A stretch of DNA of 64,000 nucleotides from Diphasiastrum complanatum (GCA_029204225.1 CM055095.1:59296865-59360864); one strand, 5' to 3'. Numbered from the stretch's first letter, positions 1 through 12,300 are shown. Notes: generated by a model from the letters alone, not told the origin. A program made the numbers and translations.

Positions 1-1979
1 GATTACAGATTGTGGACTGGAGGTGTCATTCATCATCAGATGTGTGAGCAGATTAAAAGGTTAAGCACTGGAAGTGGGAACAAGGGTTGGAGGATTATAC
101 AAACTGCAAGGAAAGAGCAGTCGGCTTATATAGTGTGCAGTAAACCCGAGAGGAATGAGGTATGGCATAAGCGGATGTGTCATCTTGGTTCTGACAACCT
201 GAGAAAACTAGCAAGGGAAAACATGCTGAGAGGGTACGATTATGATCTACAGACTGAGAAAGTTCATTGTGAAGCGTGCATTATTGGAAAGCATCACCGT
301 GAGGCATTTGCAAAGTTGGATTCTGGAAACACAAGAGGCATGCTAGAACTGATCCATGCCAATCTGTGCCGTCCCATGGCCGTGGAGTCAGTTGGCGGAT
401 CAAAATATTGTCACCTTTATAGATGACATGAGTCGCATGATTCATATGGATATAGTCAAGAGCAAGGATAAAACACTGGAGCGTTTTAAGAAGTTTAAAG
501 AGATAGCTGAGGTCCAGTTGGGAAGGACAAGTGCCAGAGGAGTGACAATGTAGGCAAATACAGGAGCGAGATATTTGACACATACTGCATTAAACAAGGA
601 ATTCACGGTCCCATACACTCCCCAACAAAACAGGGTTGTAGAGCAGAAGAAGCGGATCATTATGGAACTAGTGAGATGCCTGCTTCACGATACAGGATTG
701 CCGAAATTCTTATGGGCTGAAGCTGCCAAGAAAAGTAGTCCACATACTCAACAGGGCCCCTACTAAGGCAATCAACGGTAAAACCCCATACAAACTATGG
801 TATAATCATAAGCCCAATGTGAGTCATCGGAGGGTATTCGGATGTATAGCATATGCCAACGTTCCCAAAGAAAAGAGAGGAACATTGGATCAGCGAGGGC
901 AGAAATCAATCTTTGTAGGGGCAGAACAGCAGGTGGACTACAAGTTGTATGACCGTTAGAATAAGAAAATGTTCCACTCTCGAGATGTCATATTCTTTGA
1001 AGATGAATGCACCAAGAATTGAGCCAGCAGAAAGAAGGAACCGTGGCCAGTATGCCCAACACTGCCATCACAGGTACTGAACAGGGAACAAATCAGTGAC
1101 CTGCAGCACAACCACAGATAATGGAGGAGGCAAATGATGGCCAACTGGAGTTGGAAAATCAAAGAGGGATACAAGAGAATGATGCTCAGCAGGAGGATAG
1201 ACTACCGGAAGAAACTCGACGTTCAGAAATAATCAAAAGCAACTCAGAGGTTTGATGAGATGACCTTCATGTCAGAGGACACAGCATCATAACCTCAGGG
1301 ATACCAGGGAGCCAGAGCCTCAACAGAATGGGACGAATGGAAGCTGGCAATGGACAAGGAAATGGAAGCCATGGAGAAAAATGAAGCCTGGGAGCTGGTG
1401 ACATTACCACAGGGAAGAAAGGCTATTGGATGCAAGTGGGTATTTAAAATCAAGTACGGAGAAGATGGAAAAGTTGCCAGATACAAGGCCAGGTTGGTAG
1501 CGAAGGGATGCACACAGATCGAGGATTGGACTACGAAGAGACCTTCACTAGAGTGGCTCACATAGGATCAATAAGGATGTTGTTTGCATGGGCAGCGTTG
1601 GAAGACCTGGAGATACAGCAGTTGGACGTTAGCAGCCCAAAGGCTATGAGAAGGAGAGAGGATTGGTGTCCAAGCTGAAGCGCTCTTTATATGGGCTAAA
1701 ATAATCTTCAGAATGTGGTATGAGTGAATTGAGGTCTTTTTTCGAAAGGATGGCTTCTTGAAGTGTCTTTTTGATCCCAGCATTTTCTGTAAATTGCATT
1801 CAGGATCTGTCATCATTAGAGCATTATACGTAGACGACATAATCATGTTCAGTAATGGCTTAGAAATGCTGGCAGACTGTAAGACTTTAAGAAATCGATT
1901 TGAAATGAAAAATCTGGGGGATATACACTATTGCTTGGGGATAGAAGTTAAACGGAACAGAGAAAGAGGGTTAATTGGC

Positions 1980-2041
1980 ATTAGTCAAAAAACTTCCTGG
2001 GCATTCGTCAAGGAAGTTTTTTGACTAATGCCCAGGAAGTT
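1980..2041. repeat. Perfect 18-bp inverted repeat inside copia RT
   Basis: ATTAGTCAAAAAACTTCC (1980-1997) is followed after 14 nt by its exact reverse complement (2012-2029). The adjoining TGCCCAGGAAGTT (2029-2041) is the reverse complement of 1991-2003. The repeat interrupts the RT reading frame, creating a stop just where related elements continue into the conserved LRKF-K region. It looks like a local template-switch insertion. Confidence 0.85.
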
Positions 2042-2336
2042 CAAGACGGGAGACCCCGATTGTAACCCTGTGAGCACACCACTAGAACCTGGAATAAAGT
2101 TGGGCAAGGACATGTGCTCTGCAAGTGAAGATGAAAGAGCTGAAATGTGCAATTGTCCCTACAGCAGTCTAATAGGATCATTGATGTACGCTATGGTCTG
2201 TACCAGGCCAGACACAGCCACTGTTGTTGAAAAACTCAGTCGGTATTCATCAAATCCAGGAAGAGAGCATTGGAATGCAGCAAAACCAGTATTGCGCTAC
2301 CTGAAAGGGACCGACCGATTGGGGATAATCTATAGA

Positions 2337-2447
2337 AGAAGCATAATTGAAACCATAGGTTCTATGGATTCTGATTGGGGGGAGACAATAAAAGAAGCAT
2401 AATTGAAACCATAGGTTCTATGAATTCTGATTGGGGGAGACATCGAC
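2337..2447 (+). repeat. 56-bp tandem duplication in copia RNase H region
   Basis: AGAAGCATAATTGAAACC starts at 2337 and again at 2393. The following about 50 bases agree except for a few substitutions and one indel. The duplication disrupts the pol frame between RT and RNase H. Confidence 0.85.
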
Positions 2448-2868
2448 AACCGCAAATCTACCAGTGGATATGTTTTTATGAAAGTTGGTGGAGCAATCGC
2501 TTGGGGAAACTTGAAACAGAGATCAGTGACTACTCTTATCTTCTACAGAAGCAGAATTTGTGGGACTATGCCAAGACACTAAAGAGTATATCTGGATAAC
2601 CATTATGTGCAGACAATCAGAGATCAGTGACAAAGGATTCACTATATATTCACTGACAACAAAGGATCGATTCATTTATGTAGGAGCAGGGGATTTCATA
2701 AGCGCAGCAAACATATCAGCCTGCAGTACCATTATGTCAAGGACTTGGTTCAATTTGGTTTTGTCAATTTGGATTACTGTAGAACTGAAGATACGATAGC
2801 AGACATAATGACTAAGTGTTTTAGTAGAGACAAGTTGATAAAGTTAAGAAACCTAATGAGACTTTAAA

Positions 2869-3484
2869 ATGTAAACGAAGCTTTGACATAGTTGAATGAG
2901 TTGGAGCTTTTTGGAATATACATCCAAGATATCAAGGCCCATGTCAGCTGATCAGATTACGTTAAGTTAGAACAGTAATGATGTGTCACAGGTTTCTTGG
3001 TTAAACATTTTCTTGGCAAGTATGTGAAGCACGGTCTTCTTGACGCGTGAAATTGAGTCATTATATGTACGAACCCTTGTTAATGAAAATGGACAGGTGG
3101 TCTCTGTCTTCTGTGCGATTGTTCTGGCATCTGTCATTTGTTGAATCGTCTGTCTTTCACTCTAATGAGCTCTGGGTAACAGTTGCCTGGACTGGAAATT
3201 CCAATAAGCAGGTCATTTGATATGAGACAAATAGAGTGATACAACGAGCAAACTCAAGTTCCAAATAAAAAGTTAAAACTTAATCAAAGTTTCATTGGAG
3301 ATGACTCTTCGACACTCTCGCCTAAAGATGTTGATGAGTTTCAATGCAGCTCCATTTTAGTTTTTTCTTTGAACCTTTACAAGTCCCAATTGCATAGATG
3401 CCACACACAAAGATTTGGATGCAAATGTATGAAACAATAATGAAACAAAAGATGCCAGAGAAATAACACGAACATGAAACTCAC
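2869..3484. other. Non-coding: presumed 3' LTR remains and RPA70 intron 1
   Basis: There is no coding pattern on either strand. The left part should contain the 3' LTR of the copia element, but no convincing TG...CA ends were found. The right part adjoins a splice donor on the minus strand (GTGAGT at 3484-3479) and is read as intron 1 of the RPA70 gene. Confidence 0.5.
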
Positions 3485-3765
3485 TTTCGGTTCTGCACTG
3501 TGTTGCATATATACTCTTGAAGTTGTACAAGAGTTCCTTTCTTAACTTGCCCTGTCTTCACATATTCGTTTAACTGTGTGGCGAGCATGGCGTGCTGCAC
3601 ATAAGATCCATCTGAAAGCACCAAACGAAATCGCTCTTGGACACTTTGAGAAGTACTTATTTGCCGAATATCCAGAACCTGCAGTACCGGTCTAAGATCC
3701 ACGTTTCCACTGTTTAATGCCATAATTGCATTAGGCGTCAAGGATAATCCAGGCGGTAATCCCAT
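3485..3765 (-). CDS. RPA1: Replication protein A 70-kDa subunit, first coding exon
   Basis: The exon encodes about 93 residues matching the N-terminal OB-fold (RPA1N) domain of plant RPA70. Telling motifs are LTPNAIMALNSGN near the start, the VLQVLDIRQI strand, RFRLVLSDGSYVQHAMLATQ, and the close VQLQEYICNTVQNRK. In this family the domain recruits checkpoint and repair partners, while the missing downstream OB folds bind single-stranded DNA in replication and recombination. The start is the ATG at 3765; the exon ends at a donor (AA|GTGAGT). No later RPA exon is visible between 1 and 3484, so the rest lies off the left edge beyond a copia-filled intron, or the gene is truncated. The exon itself is intact. 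Family assignment is firm; functionality is not known. Confidence 0.88.
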
Positions 3766-4620
3766 CTTTGAATCTAACCAGGATTTGTGAATTTCTTAAG
3801 AGGAAAAGTCTATTATGGCAAGATCTGCGGATAGATGAACTTCTGTTCGTTGTATTATGAAAAACAAGTGCTGAAGACGAACGGCGGCCACCCTAAGTAG
3901 AAACTCCTCCAACTTCTCGCATGAAAAACAAAGAGTATCTCGAAGGCAAAAAGCAAAGTCTGTTCTATGAAGAGAATCAAAAATCCTGAAATACTTTCAT
4001 CCAAGGCCTGTTGATAAAAGAATCAAGCAGAAAGCAAGACGAAGACCTGAACCATATGCAACCGCAAATGATCATCATTCATTCATAACTAGCTGAATGA
4101 ATCACAAAATATCGAACTGAACCACGTCAAAACACATCCTGGCCTAGATACAAGCTAAAGCTAAGGTAAAACCACTATCCAAACACACTGCTGCAAACAA
4201 AACAGCAAAAGCAGACGCATATCTTCATGCAAACGAAGGACGGATGCATGGATCGACAGCAAAACTGAACAATGTTAAAATATCAGAAGCAAAGTCTCAC
4301 GCAAACGAATGATAGATGGATCGATTGAAAACAAAAGTAACAATGAACTATCTTGATCAAATGCATGTAAATTCCAAGCAAATCGACACTATAAACAGAC
4401 CATAAATCAGCACTCCGAATCCCGATCAGCTATCTGTCGAGCGAGCGAGCTAGCGATCGATCCATCGCGAGAAAGTCTTGAAAGACAGAGAGAGAGGGAG
4501 AGCACAAAAAAATTTAGAAATTGAAAGACGAAGGGGATTCCCGCCACGATGACACCCACTACAGCCGGTGAGAATAGCTGTTCGGCGAAGGGATTCACCG
4601 TCTACAGCAGGTTTACTTTC
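3766..4620 (-). promoter_or_regulatory. RPA70 5' leader and promoter region
   Basis: The stretch upstream of the RPA70 start codon has no conserved ORF. A pyrimidine-rich strip on the minus strand (about 4480-4505) resembles a plant 5' leader. An E2F-type site lies further upstream at 4537-4544. The transcription start is not determined. Confidence 0.4.
4537..4544 (+). promoter_or_regulatory. E2F-type binding site (ATTCCCGC)
   Basis: ATTCCCGC fits the plant E2F consensus WTTSSCSS. It sits about 770 bp upstream of the RPA70 start codon, next to the pyrimidine-rich leader. Replication genes, including RPA subunits, are established E2F targets, which fits, but one 8-bp match alone is weak evidence. 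Confidence 0.4.
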
Positions 4621-5660
4621 TGTTTCCGGTTACCCTTTTGTTTTGGCCCCTGCCTTAGGGCACGGTCCTAGTGTTTTGGGTCTTAGTGTTTTGCCCTTGG
4701 GTTTTAAATATTAATCTCCTTGGGTTTGGATTTCAAGATTTTTATTTTTTACTTTTTTGGCTTTTGTCGTGGTGTGGTATTGGTAAGCTATTGTAATTAA
4801 TTTTCGCTTTGCCTTGATAGAGATCTTTACGATTTGCTAAAAGTTGAGATGTCATGTCTAGGTGAGTCCATCATTACAATGAGTCTTTTTCAATTTTTCT
4901 AAAATGCAATCTCTAGTTTTTTTTCTCTTTTTAACGATTTGAATGCCATGAGTGATAAGGCGAGTGATAAGGCAAAGTTTCTTGTGATGTATCGAACACC
5001 TGGTTTGTATTTGTCATTTGTTTTTTTTTTTTTTGGGGGGGGGGGGGGGTGGGCATGCATAATTTTGATTTAAGAAATAGGATTGCCTCTCTTTGTTATG
5101 ATGTGCTCATGGAAAATATTGTGGCTTTGTGTGTCCACAAATCAACTCCTTTGAATCGATCGTTTTCATTTCCAAAACTGTATAAAGATGTCAAATTAGA
5201 TAGGATATTCTGGTTTTGCTAGAGTTGCAATATAACAATCAATGGTGTGAACGAGACTCGACAAGAAGTCTTTTCATTCCTTGCTTTTGGTAGTGGAGTT
5301 TCAATTAAGGAAGTTAGAGTTGCACGAAAGGATCATTAAACTTGTAATGAATGCCAAAACATGATACCATCAAATAAGTGAAAACACTATCACATAGATC
5401 AAAGTGCAACTTAGAGACCATTCAAAATAGACACCACAGAGGGGGACCAAGATTAGGGAGAATGTTCTTTACTATTCAATCAGGCACAAACATCGCATTG
5501 GTCATATTACAACGATGGATTTCCAAGTCTCTTGGGCCTGACTTTCTATTTCAGCATTTTATACAACTTTCTAAACAGCAAGACTACTCGAGTCATTCTC
5601 AAAGCACCCCTTCTACGAAGGTCAAGATACTCACTCTAGCGCTAGTGATTTTTAGCCAAT
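4621..5660. other. AT-rich non-coding stretch with a T14/G15 tract
   Basis: No conserved gene was seen. A run of 14 T (5021-5034) abuts a run of 15 G (5035-5049). The right end, from about 5380, may be further decayed copia sequence leading into the RNase H remnant, but it has no recognisable domain. Confidence 0.5.
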
Positions 5661-6395
5661 ATGGATAATGATGTTTTTCTTTCAACAACATCAAATCATG
5701 TTACGCCTATAGTGGTAGTCACTATCTCCTTGATCTATCTTACTATGACTAGACCTGATCTAAGTTATAGTGTAGGCAAACTAAGCCAATCTATGCAAAA
5801 TCCATTGGTTTGTCATTGGAAAAATGCAAAAAGAGTGTTGAGGTACATCTTGGCCACCAAGAACTTTGGCATTTTATATGATGGATCTAATCTTGCCCTA
5901 AGGGCATATTTGGATGCTGATTTTGCAGGTGATAAGGTGGATAGGAGGTCCACAAGTGCTTTTGTTACCTTCCTTAGCAATGGCATAATGTCTTGGCTTT
6001 CCAAAAAGCAACACACTATTTCTCTATCTTCAACCGAATCGGAATACAAGGCACAAACATCCACAACAAAGGAGATCCTATAGTTGAAGAGTCTTTTGGT
6101 GGAATTACAAGTCATGGAGGCCGAGGAGCAGCCAACAATATTTTGTGACAACCAATCAAGCCAAGCATTAGCAACCAATCCGACATTCCATGCAAGGAGC
6201 AAGCACATAGAGATTGCTCACCATTTTGTGAGGGAAAAGGTTCAAGCAAAGGAGATCAAACTACATCATGTGTCTTCTTCAGATTGCCTTGTTGACCTAC
6301 TCACTAAAGCCTTGCCAAAGGCTTCATTTATCAAGTTAAGATCAGCCTTATGTGTTGTAGATAGATGTACTATAGTTGTATCATGTCAAAATTGA
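5661..6395 (+). mobile_element. Ty1/copia RT end and RNase H remnant
   Basis: Starts in the RT connection region (LIYLTMTRPDLSYSV near 5740) and covers the RNase H domain: acidic YLDADFAGDKVDRRSTSAF at about 5905, SLSSTESEYKA at about 6025, CDNQSSQALATNPTFHARSK at about 6147, and the terminal CLVDLLTKALPKASF at about 6290. One in-frame TAG at 6081 replaces the Trp usual in this family (KEVLW). The upstream RT, integrase and gag are absent, so this is a 5'-truncated copy. It is close in sequence to the copia piece at 33231-34459. Confidence 0.92.
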
Positions 6396-6402
6396 GGAGG
6401 AG

Positions 6403-7104
6403 TGTTAGAATTTAGCAATTTTCACATGGTTTTTGATGAATATTAGACATCTATGTGGATCCACACGTGTGAGAACCTGTTCACACGTGTAAAATGACAC
6501 TTGTGATATTCAGATCCATTTTGATTAGCTTTCAATTGAGTCTAATATGACATCTCCTAAATTATAGGAGTTAGGTCCTAGATTGTAAGAATCTAGAAGG
6601 TCAACACAAACCACCAATGGATGATGTGGCAAACTTGATCGATCTTATCCAAAGTGGATATGGATAAGTACAATGAGCTGTCCTACACGTGCTGGATGCA
6701 GCTTAGAGAGAGATTATGGTGATTTTGTACTTGATCCTTGATGGATCCATTTTTGAGCTAATGATGAGAAATCTTGGTTTGTGTAGCTATCATTGTGTTT
6801 TGACTCTCTTAAACACTTTCTTTGTGGATGAATGCTTTGTAAATGATAAGTAAACTATTTCTCTGTTATCGGGCCGTACAGTAGCTGTATTTCACACGTG
6901 TGAAGTTGTGGATCATCTTTTTTTATTGTTCTTGCTTGGAATCACAAAGATTGTCAAGTAGAAGCTAGATTTGGAAGCTAGCATTAATATAGATCAAGAT
7001 CCCAATCTACCAATCACTCTTTGTGATCATTTGTAAATCAATTTCAGTCCATAAACTCTGAAATTTGACACTTTAATGTCGCACGGGTCTTTCTAGATCT
7101 AACA
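6403..7104 (+). mobile_element. 3' LTR of the copia copy at 5661
   Basis: Begins TGTTAGA directly after a purine-rich tract (AATTGAGGAGGAG) and ends TCTAACA, giving 7-bp terminal inverted repeats over 702 bp. It contains three CACGTG-centred palindromes (near 6466, 6485 and 6895), which could bind bZIP or bHLH factors. The 5' partner is missing, so no target-site duplication can be checked. Confidence 0.75.
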
Positions 7105-8909
7105 TCAACTAGAACTTATAAACCTAATCTACTCGTCGTCGTCGTGACGTCCAGTCTGTTCCTCTTCATAAACCTAAGGCTTCTTCCTAATCTCTTTTCC
7201 ATGCTTAAAAAATTGTATCATATTGGCTCAACTTGTAGATGAGAAATGATGCATATTATTTGATGATGTTGTGTATTGGTTAGCAATGTCAATTGGGAAA
7301 GACCCTTCCACCACTTATTGTTGGCTTTCTAGTGGTTCGATGTGATCTTTTTTCTCCAAAGCTACCAAAAGTACCACTTGGAGGATTCAATTTCATCAAA
7401 AAATCCTTTATATTTTAAAATATGAGTTATTATTACTATGTCAATACCTGAACCGGCCGAATGGCGTTTTGAATTCATAAAGAATCATTCCAATAGATTC
7501 ATAATGACACTCAAAGATTCCGGGTGATGTCTGACTGGCCAATAGAAGTCCGCAGGGTAGAATTCCTCCCAACAGGTTGCCACAAGTATGCTCTAGAGAA
7601 AGTTTCTTGAAGACAATGCTTGCAAACAGGCAACTTGGGCCAACCTTTATCTTTTAAGCCTCCATCTCTGTTTTGTTGCTATTTACACGGAGCTCAAATG
7701 TTGTCTATAAATCTTGCAAGTACTTTTCTCACTAGTCCAACAAAAAAAGTTGACATAAGATTAAGGAAATTACTTTAGCCAAATGTAGGAGCTTACATAA
7801 TGATTTTATCCACTTTCAAGAATGTTGCCACTCGACTCATTGGAGATGTGCCACCATCTCTATTTCTACTGCAATTGGACCCTAATTTTCTAGGACCAAG
7901 TAGCCACGTTCTCCTATAGGATATCTTGGGCTAGATAGCCAGCCTCCTTCACTTCCACGGTAGTTATTAGGCTCAAATTCTGATCACTGTTAAGCAATTG
8001 TTGTCCTGGATGGACTTAATTTCTAAGAGGCGCTTATAATGCTCAAAGAGTCGAGTTACATTACACTGTTGCCAGACAAAGGCCTTCATAATTCCCATAG
8101 CATTCATAACATTGGGGCTGTATGACTTGTATGATTTCAGCACCTTGAAATCCTGTGAGAACACTTACTTTCTAATTTTTTGATCTTGAAACATTCTAGA
8201 CAAGTTCCAATGGCAGTTCCATCATAGCTACCAATTTAACCGAAAAACAATGTATCGTGCAGTTGATGTTCAAATTAGGTGATGTCTAATGCACATACCA
8301 ATGAGAAAAAGAGCTAACTTTAGGCCATAAGAGGTCCCCAATAACTGACTTGGCACATACATACAGGTAAATTTTGTGCCAAAAAAACTTAGATGACTTC
8401 GAATTCACAACCTTTGAGAAGGAGAACTAAACTTTAAAGTATAGAGAGCTACGTTGGCATGTACATACTTTTAGATTTTATGCATAGCGTTAGTCTTTTG
8501 ATTCAACATAAAAAGTATATATCAGTAGACTAGAGTAACTCTTAACTATGACAGCATTTTCCTCACACAGCATTTAAATTTTCTCATAGATAACTCTGGC
8601 TTCAAGATTAAACTGCATTTGATCAGAGGTACCTATAACAAACTTGAGGGTGCTATGCAAAATGCTGCCTCTGAAGTTTGAACAAATAAAAGAGGCAGAG
8701 TCGTACTTACACAAAATGCACCAAGTAAAGAACCTAAACATTCAAAGAGACAGCTGAATCTTACATAGTTCTACTGATAATGGTAGTTTGCAGGCTGTCT
8801 GTACAAAGTAGTGGATAAAGCATCGCATCATTAACGTTACACACTGTACATGCCATTACCAAAGAGCAAAACATCACTACATGGAAAGTTTTGCAGAGAT
8901 GAACATTTC
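7105..8909. other. Non-coding intergenic stretch
   Basis: AT-rich sequence with only short unsupported ORFs on both strands. It lies beyond the 3' end of the NAC gene and may include its 3' UTR at the right end. No repeat family, RNA gene or conserved protein was recognised. Confidence 0.5.
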
Positions 8910-9313
8910 TCACATATCTAAGTCTTGCCATGTGAATTCATCAGCATAAGGTCCATCAAAAAGCTTGACCATATCCAAACCAGGAACCTCTTCATTCTTG
9001 ACTGACGTATAATCAGATTGTGGAACCTAGGGAAACTTTCATAAAAAAATCTACAAATATGTCTTCCAGAGTCTCCTCATGCATACTCTCTGCCTGACTG
9101 AAATCTACATCAAACCCTAGGCTAAGTCATGAAAATATAAGAGTCAGCTGCTCCACGGATTGAATTTACAAACAAAGTAAACGCCTAGCAAGTTTTCAAA
9201 GAAAGAAGCAGCCTCAATACTTGCAACAAGTTTCTCCACTCAACCACCTGCATGAGGGGTATATCCTTTGCAATGGGGTAAGGATCCACTTCGTTAAATA
9301 GTGGTTTAAAAGA
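8910..9313 (-). other. Coding-like segments just downstream of the NAC stop
   Basis: Several short open stretches on the minus strand look protein-like but lie in different frames: a piece starting SFKPLFNEVDPYPIAKDI at 9313; EKLVASIEAASFFENLLG from 9236; FDVDFSQAESMHEETLEDIF from 9114; and a stop-terminated piece of 38 codons from 9026, with LDMVKLFDGPYADEF near its end. They are acidic and resemble an activation region. Possible AG acceptors (CCTAG) precede two of them. They could be alternative 3' exons of the NAC gene giving a soluble form, or a decayed neighbouring gene. No family is assigned. Confidence 0.35.
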
Positions 9314-9384
9314 CGTGAATGTCAGCTAGACCTTCAAAAGGTTGCTGAACTTATAATACCTTTGAAGATCAAACCAGTAATCTG

Positions 9385-12300
9385 CTACATAAGCAAAGAA
9401 CCCATGTGACTTGCCAATCTCCAGGCCATACGCAAAAGCAAAAACCAGCACACTGCTGACAAAGCACCAAGAAAAAACATGAGCGAAAAGCAGCCATTTC
9501 CACGTCTCATAAAGCAGCCATCCCTGTCAGAATTCTTAGGAACTTCGATGTCATAAACCGGAGCCTTTATAGAGGATTTTGCCTTGGCATTTGACACTAG
9601 AATGTGCTGTTTGGATCCTCCTTCTAATGCAGATGATCGCCAGACTCCAGACATAAATTCACAGCTGCATCTGAAGGTGATTCTTGTGATACCAGCATTC
9701 CAGGCCGTTGTCTGCATTTGTGTAAAACTTTTTCCTGGATTATTCATTAAGGAATCTTTTGACTCAAAACTTGACTTGTGGAAATTAGGTGGATATTCGG
9801 CTGCTGAAGCTGGTAAAGCAGGAACGGAGTCCAAAAGCTTTGAAAACCGAGAAAGGGGTTTAGATGGTTCTGGGGTGCTATCTTGCAGATAAGATACATG
9901 GTCTTTTGTTGATGTCAAATCTGCCAGAGAGGAAGTTGCATCTTCTGTGCCACTTTGCAGTTCTGCTTGTCCTTGTCCTTGGAAGGAGCTGTGCAATGTC
10001 TGCATTGATAAGCCAGAGTTTGAAAGATCTGAAAGTTCCTCTGAGACAGACTGTAGATCAGCAGCTGAAACCAGTGACGTATTGAACCAATTCTCGAAAT
10101 GAGTATTACTAGGTTCTAAAGCATCCTTGACCTCCAAGCGGCTCGTAGATGCTTCATTCCATGAATTGCCTTTCATCCACTCATCCACATCTAGCTCTTC
10201 CAAGATATCAAAAAAAACATCTTCAAGACCATTAGTTGCACCTTCTTCCTGGGACTCTGCGTTTTTAACCTGTGATTGTTGCCCTTCAATAAACTGTAAC
10301 ATCTCCTCCAAAATAGCCTCTTCTGAGGCCTCTTGTGATCCATTGAGTGTCTTTGAACTGAAAGCTTGGCCCTCCTGTACGGGTTTTTGTTCTGACAGGC
10401 TGGACAACTCATCGTCGAACACGTAATCATCAACCTCGCTCAGATCATATTTGTCCTCCAAGATTGTCTTAGGTGATGCAGACATCTGCCCCAAATATTT
10501 GCTTTGCAAAGAACTTTCCCCCACATGATGAGCTGCTACATTAAACTCTTGTGACTGCAGAGTAGATTTATACAAGTCATTCAGCATGTCTGCCTCGTCA
10601 GGGGAGTAGTAATCTGCAAGATTTACTTGATTGGCAGATATAGATGCAGTAGCATCAAGCATGCCTGAAAAATCGGGTGCCTGGAGCCAGAGCTCTAAGT
10701 CCTGATCTGTTATTGGGCTTGATGAACTTTCAGTTGTTGGTAGAGTGTCTGACCTTGCAAGCTTACAACACCATGCCAGCTAGCTTCAGTATACAGTAAA
10801 ACTTAAGACTTAATGCCGAACTTTAACAAATCAGACCTACCCATAAATACTTTCCATTTACTGCATGCATTCTGTACATCAAAAATAGCTTGTCCATACC
10901 TCAGAAGCAGATCCATTTACCAAGGTGAAATCTAGACTTTGATTCGGATCATTCAACAGCGGAGCATAGAGCATGCTGTCAATGTCACTTGCTTCTTGGG
11001 TATTGAATGTTTTAGATGAAACTCCCAATTCAGCATTGTCGTCCACTACTGTTTTCATTTCTGAATCCATAAATGCTTTCTCTTTTGTTAAGGCATCAAG
11101 TGAAAATGCTGCAACCTGCATTTTGGAAGCAGGTGGTCTCTCATCCGGGACTGGTTCATCTTCTGTTGTAGTGGTGTCAACTTCTTCCATGTCCAAAGAT
11201 GATGAATTATGATCAGGATTCTTTGGACCAATTCCGCTCTTTTTGAAGACACGGCACACGACAAATGCATCCTGAACAGCCTACAGAATTCCAGTAACTG
11301 TAATCAGATTCTCAACACTACCACAATAACTGGCCCAAAAAACTGCTGCAGAAATCACAAAAGCTGAAAACAAAAATTAGCGTAGCAAAGAGCTATTCAT
11401 GTTCATCATTTCAAATAATAACAATCTATTTATATTCGACAATTTGAATAACACAGCATTGAAAGCCAGACTAGTGAAGGCTAAATTCAAAGCTTAAAGT
11501 TTAAGCTCAAATATTTAAAAAAGGTATAATGCAAATCTAGAGCAGCAAGCCTGTAGTAAACAATATATTCAAGGTTAAAAACAAAATGGACCCCTATGTG
11601 CGTAGGTAGAGGGGAGGCAGCATGGGAAAAAGACCAAGGTGAGAACATGAGCACTTTCAGGTCTGGATTATCAAACTTTCCTAGGCTTCACATGAAGTAA
11701 AAAAGGTCAACCGTCCATTCCAAATTTGGCAGCTAATAATATTAAGCTAACCTTTCCCAGCCAAATAATTTCTGAAAATACAAGGAACTTTCAGTATAAA
11801 CTATAGGCAACCTCGAACATTCACGTCAATCGGTTCAAACAGAATTTATGCTTAACGTGAATTGAAATAAGATTTTACTCAAAATTAAAATAATTCTACT
11901 TGTCACATTGTGCAAATAAGAATATGAGAGAAACAATTCATTTTTCTAATTAATTCAATTTTTTGACACTACTTATTTATTTGTTCATGAGGGTTCTCAC
12001 ACCATGAAGGGAAGAAAACAAATGGACATGGGCAGCTTTCAGTGGATTTCAATTTGCCGATGAAATCTTCAAGTTCACCTTTGACAAAATAAATGCTCAA
12101 CAGATGCATGGAAGGAAGCGCATTTTCAACAACATACTCAAGTCATAAGTTATATGCACGTAAAATGCCATAACAGATTACCTCTAGAAAAGGAAAGCAA
12201 TATCATGCTATAGCAATTCACAAAGTGAAGCTCCATATATAACCTCTAGAAGCAGAAAGGGATATCATGCTGTTACAATACACAAGATGAAGCTCCATGC

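Larger units (their letters stand above)
1..2868 (+). mobile_element. Ty1/copia pol remnant (integrase, RT, RNase H)
   Basis: A decayed copia polyprotein entering from the left edge. In order: GAG-pre-integrase with its His/Cys zinc site (WHKRMCHLG near 170, CEACIIGKHH near 270); integrase core after a frameshift near 410 (FIDDMSRMIHMD), RSDNVGKY near 535 and YTPQQNRVVEQKKR near 615; the RT start (WELVTLPQGRKAIGCKWVFK, 1390-1450); the RT catalytic LYVDDIIMFS at about 1825; the RT thumb with SLIGSLMYAMVCTRPD at about 2165; RNase H pieces; and a terminal ADIMTKCFSRDKL near 2800. At least five frame breaks and internal stops make it non-functional. It lies sense-forward in what should be intron 1 of the minus-strand RPA70 gene. 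The 3' LTR should follow 2868 but I could not fix its ends. Confidence 0.9.

Noticed and set aside
4407-4598. Minus-strand ORF of 63 codons upstream of RPA70
   Set aside because: Its hydrophobic text comes from the CT-rich leader; no conservation signal and it lies in the likely promoter/5' UTR.
7973-8164. Minus-strand ORF of 63 codons between the copia LTR and NAC
   Set aside because: Too short, isolated and unlike any family I know.
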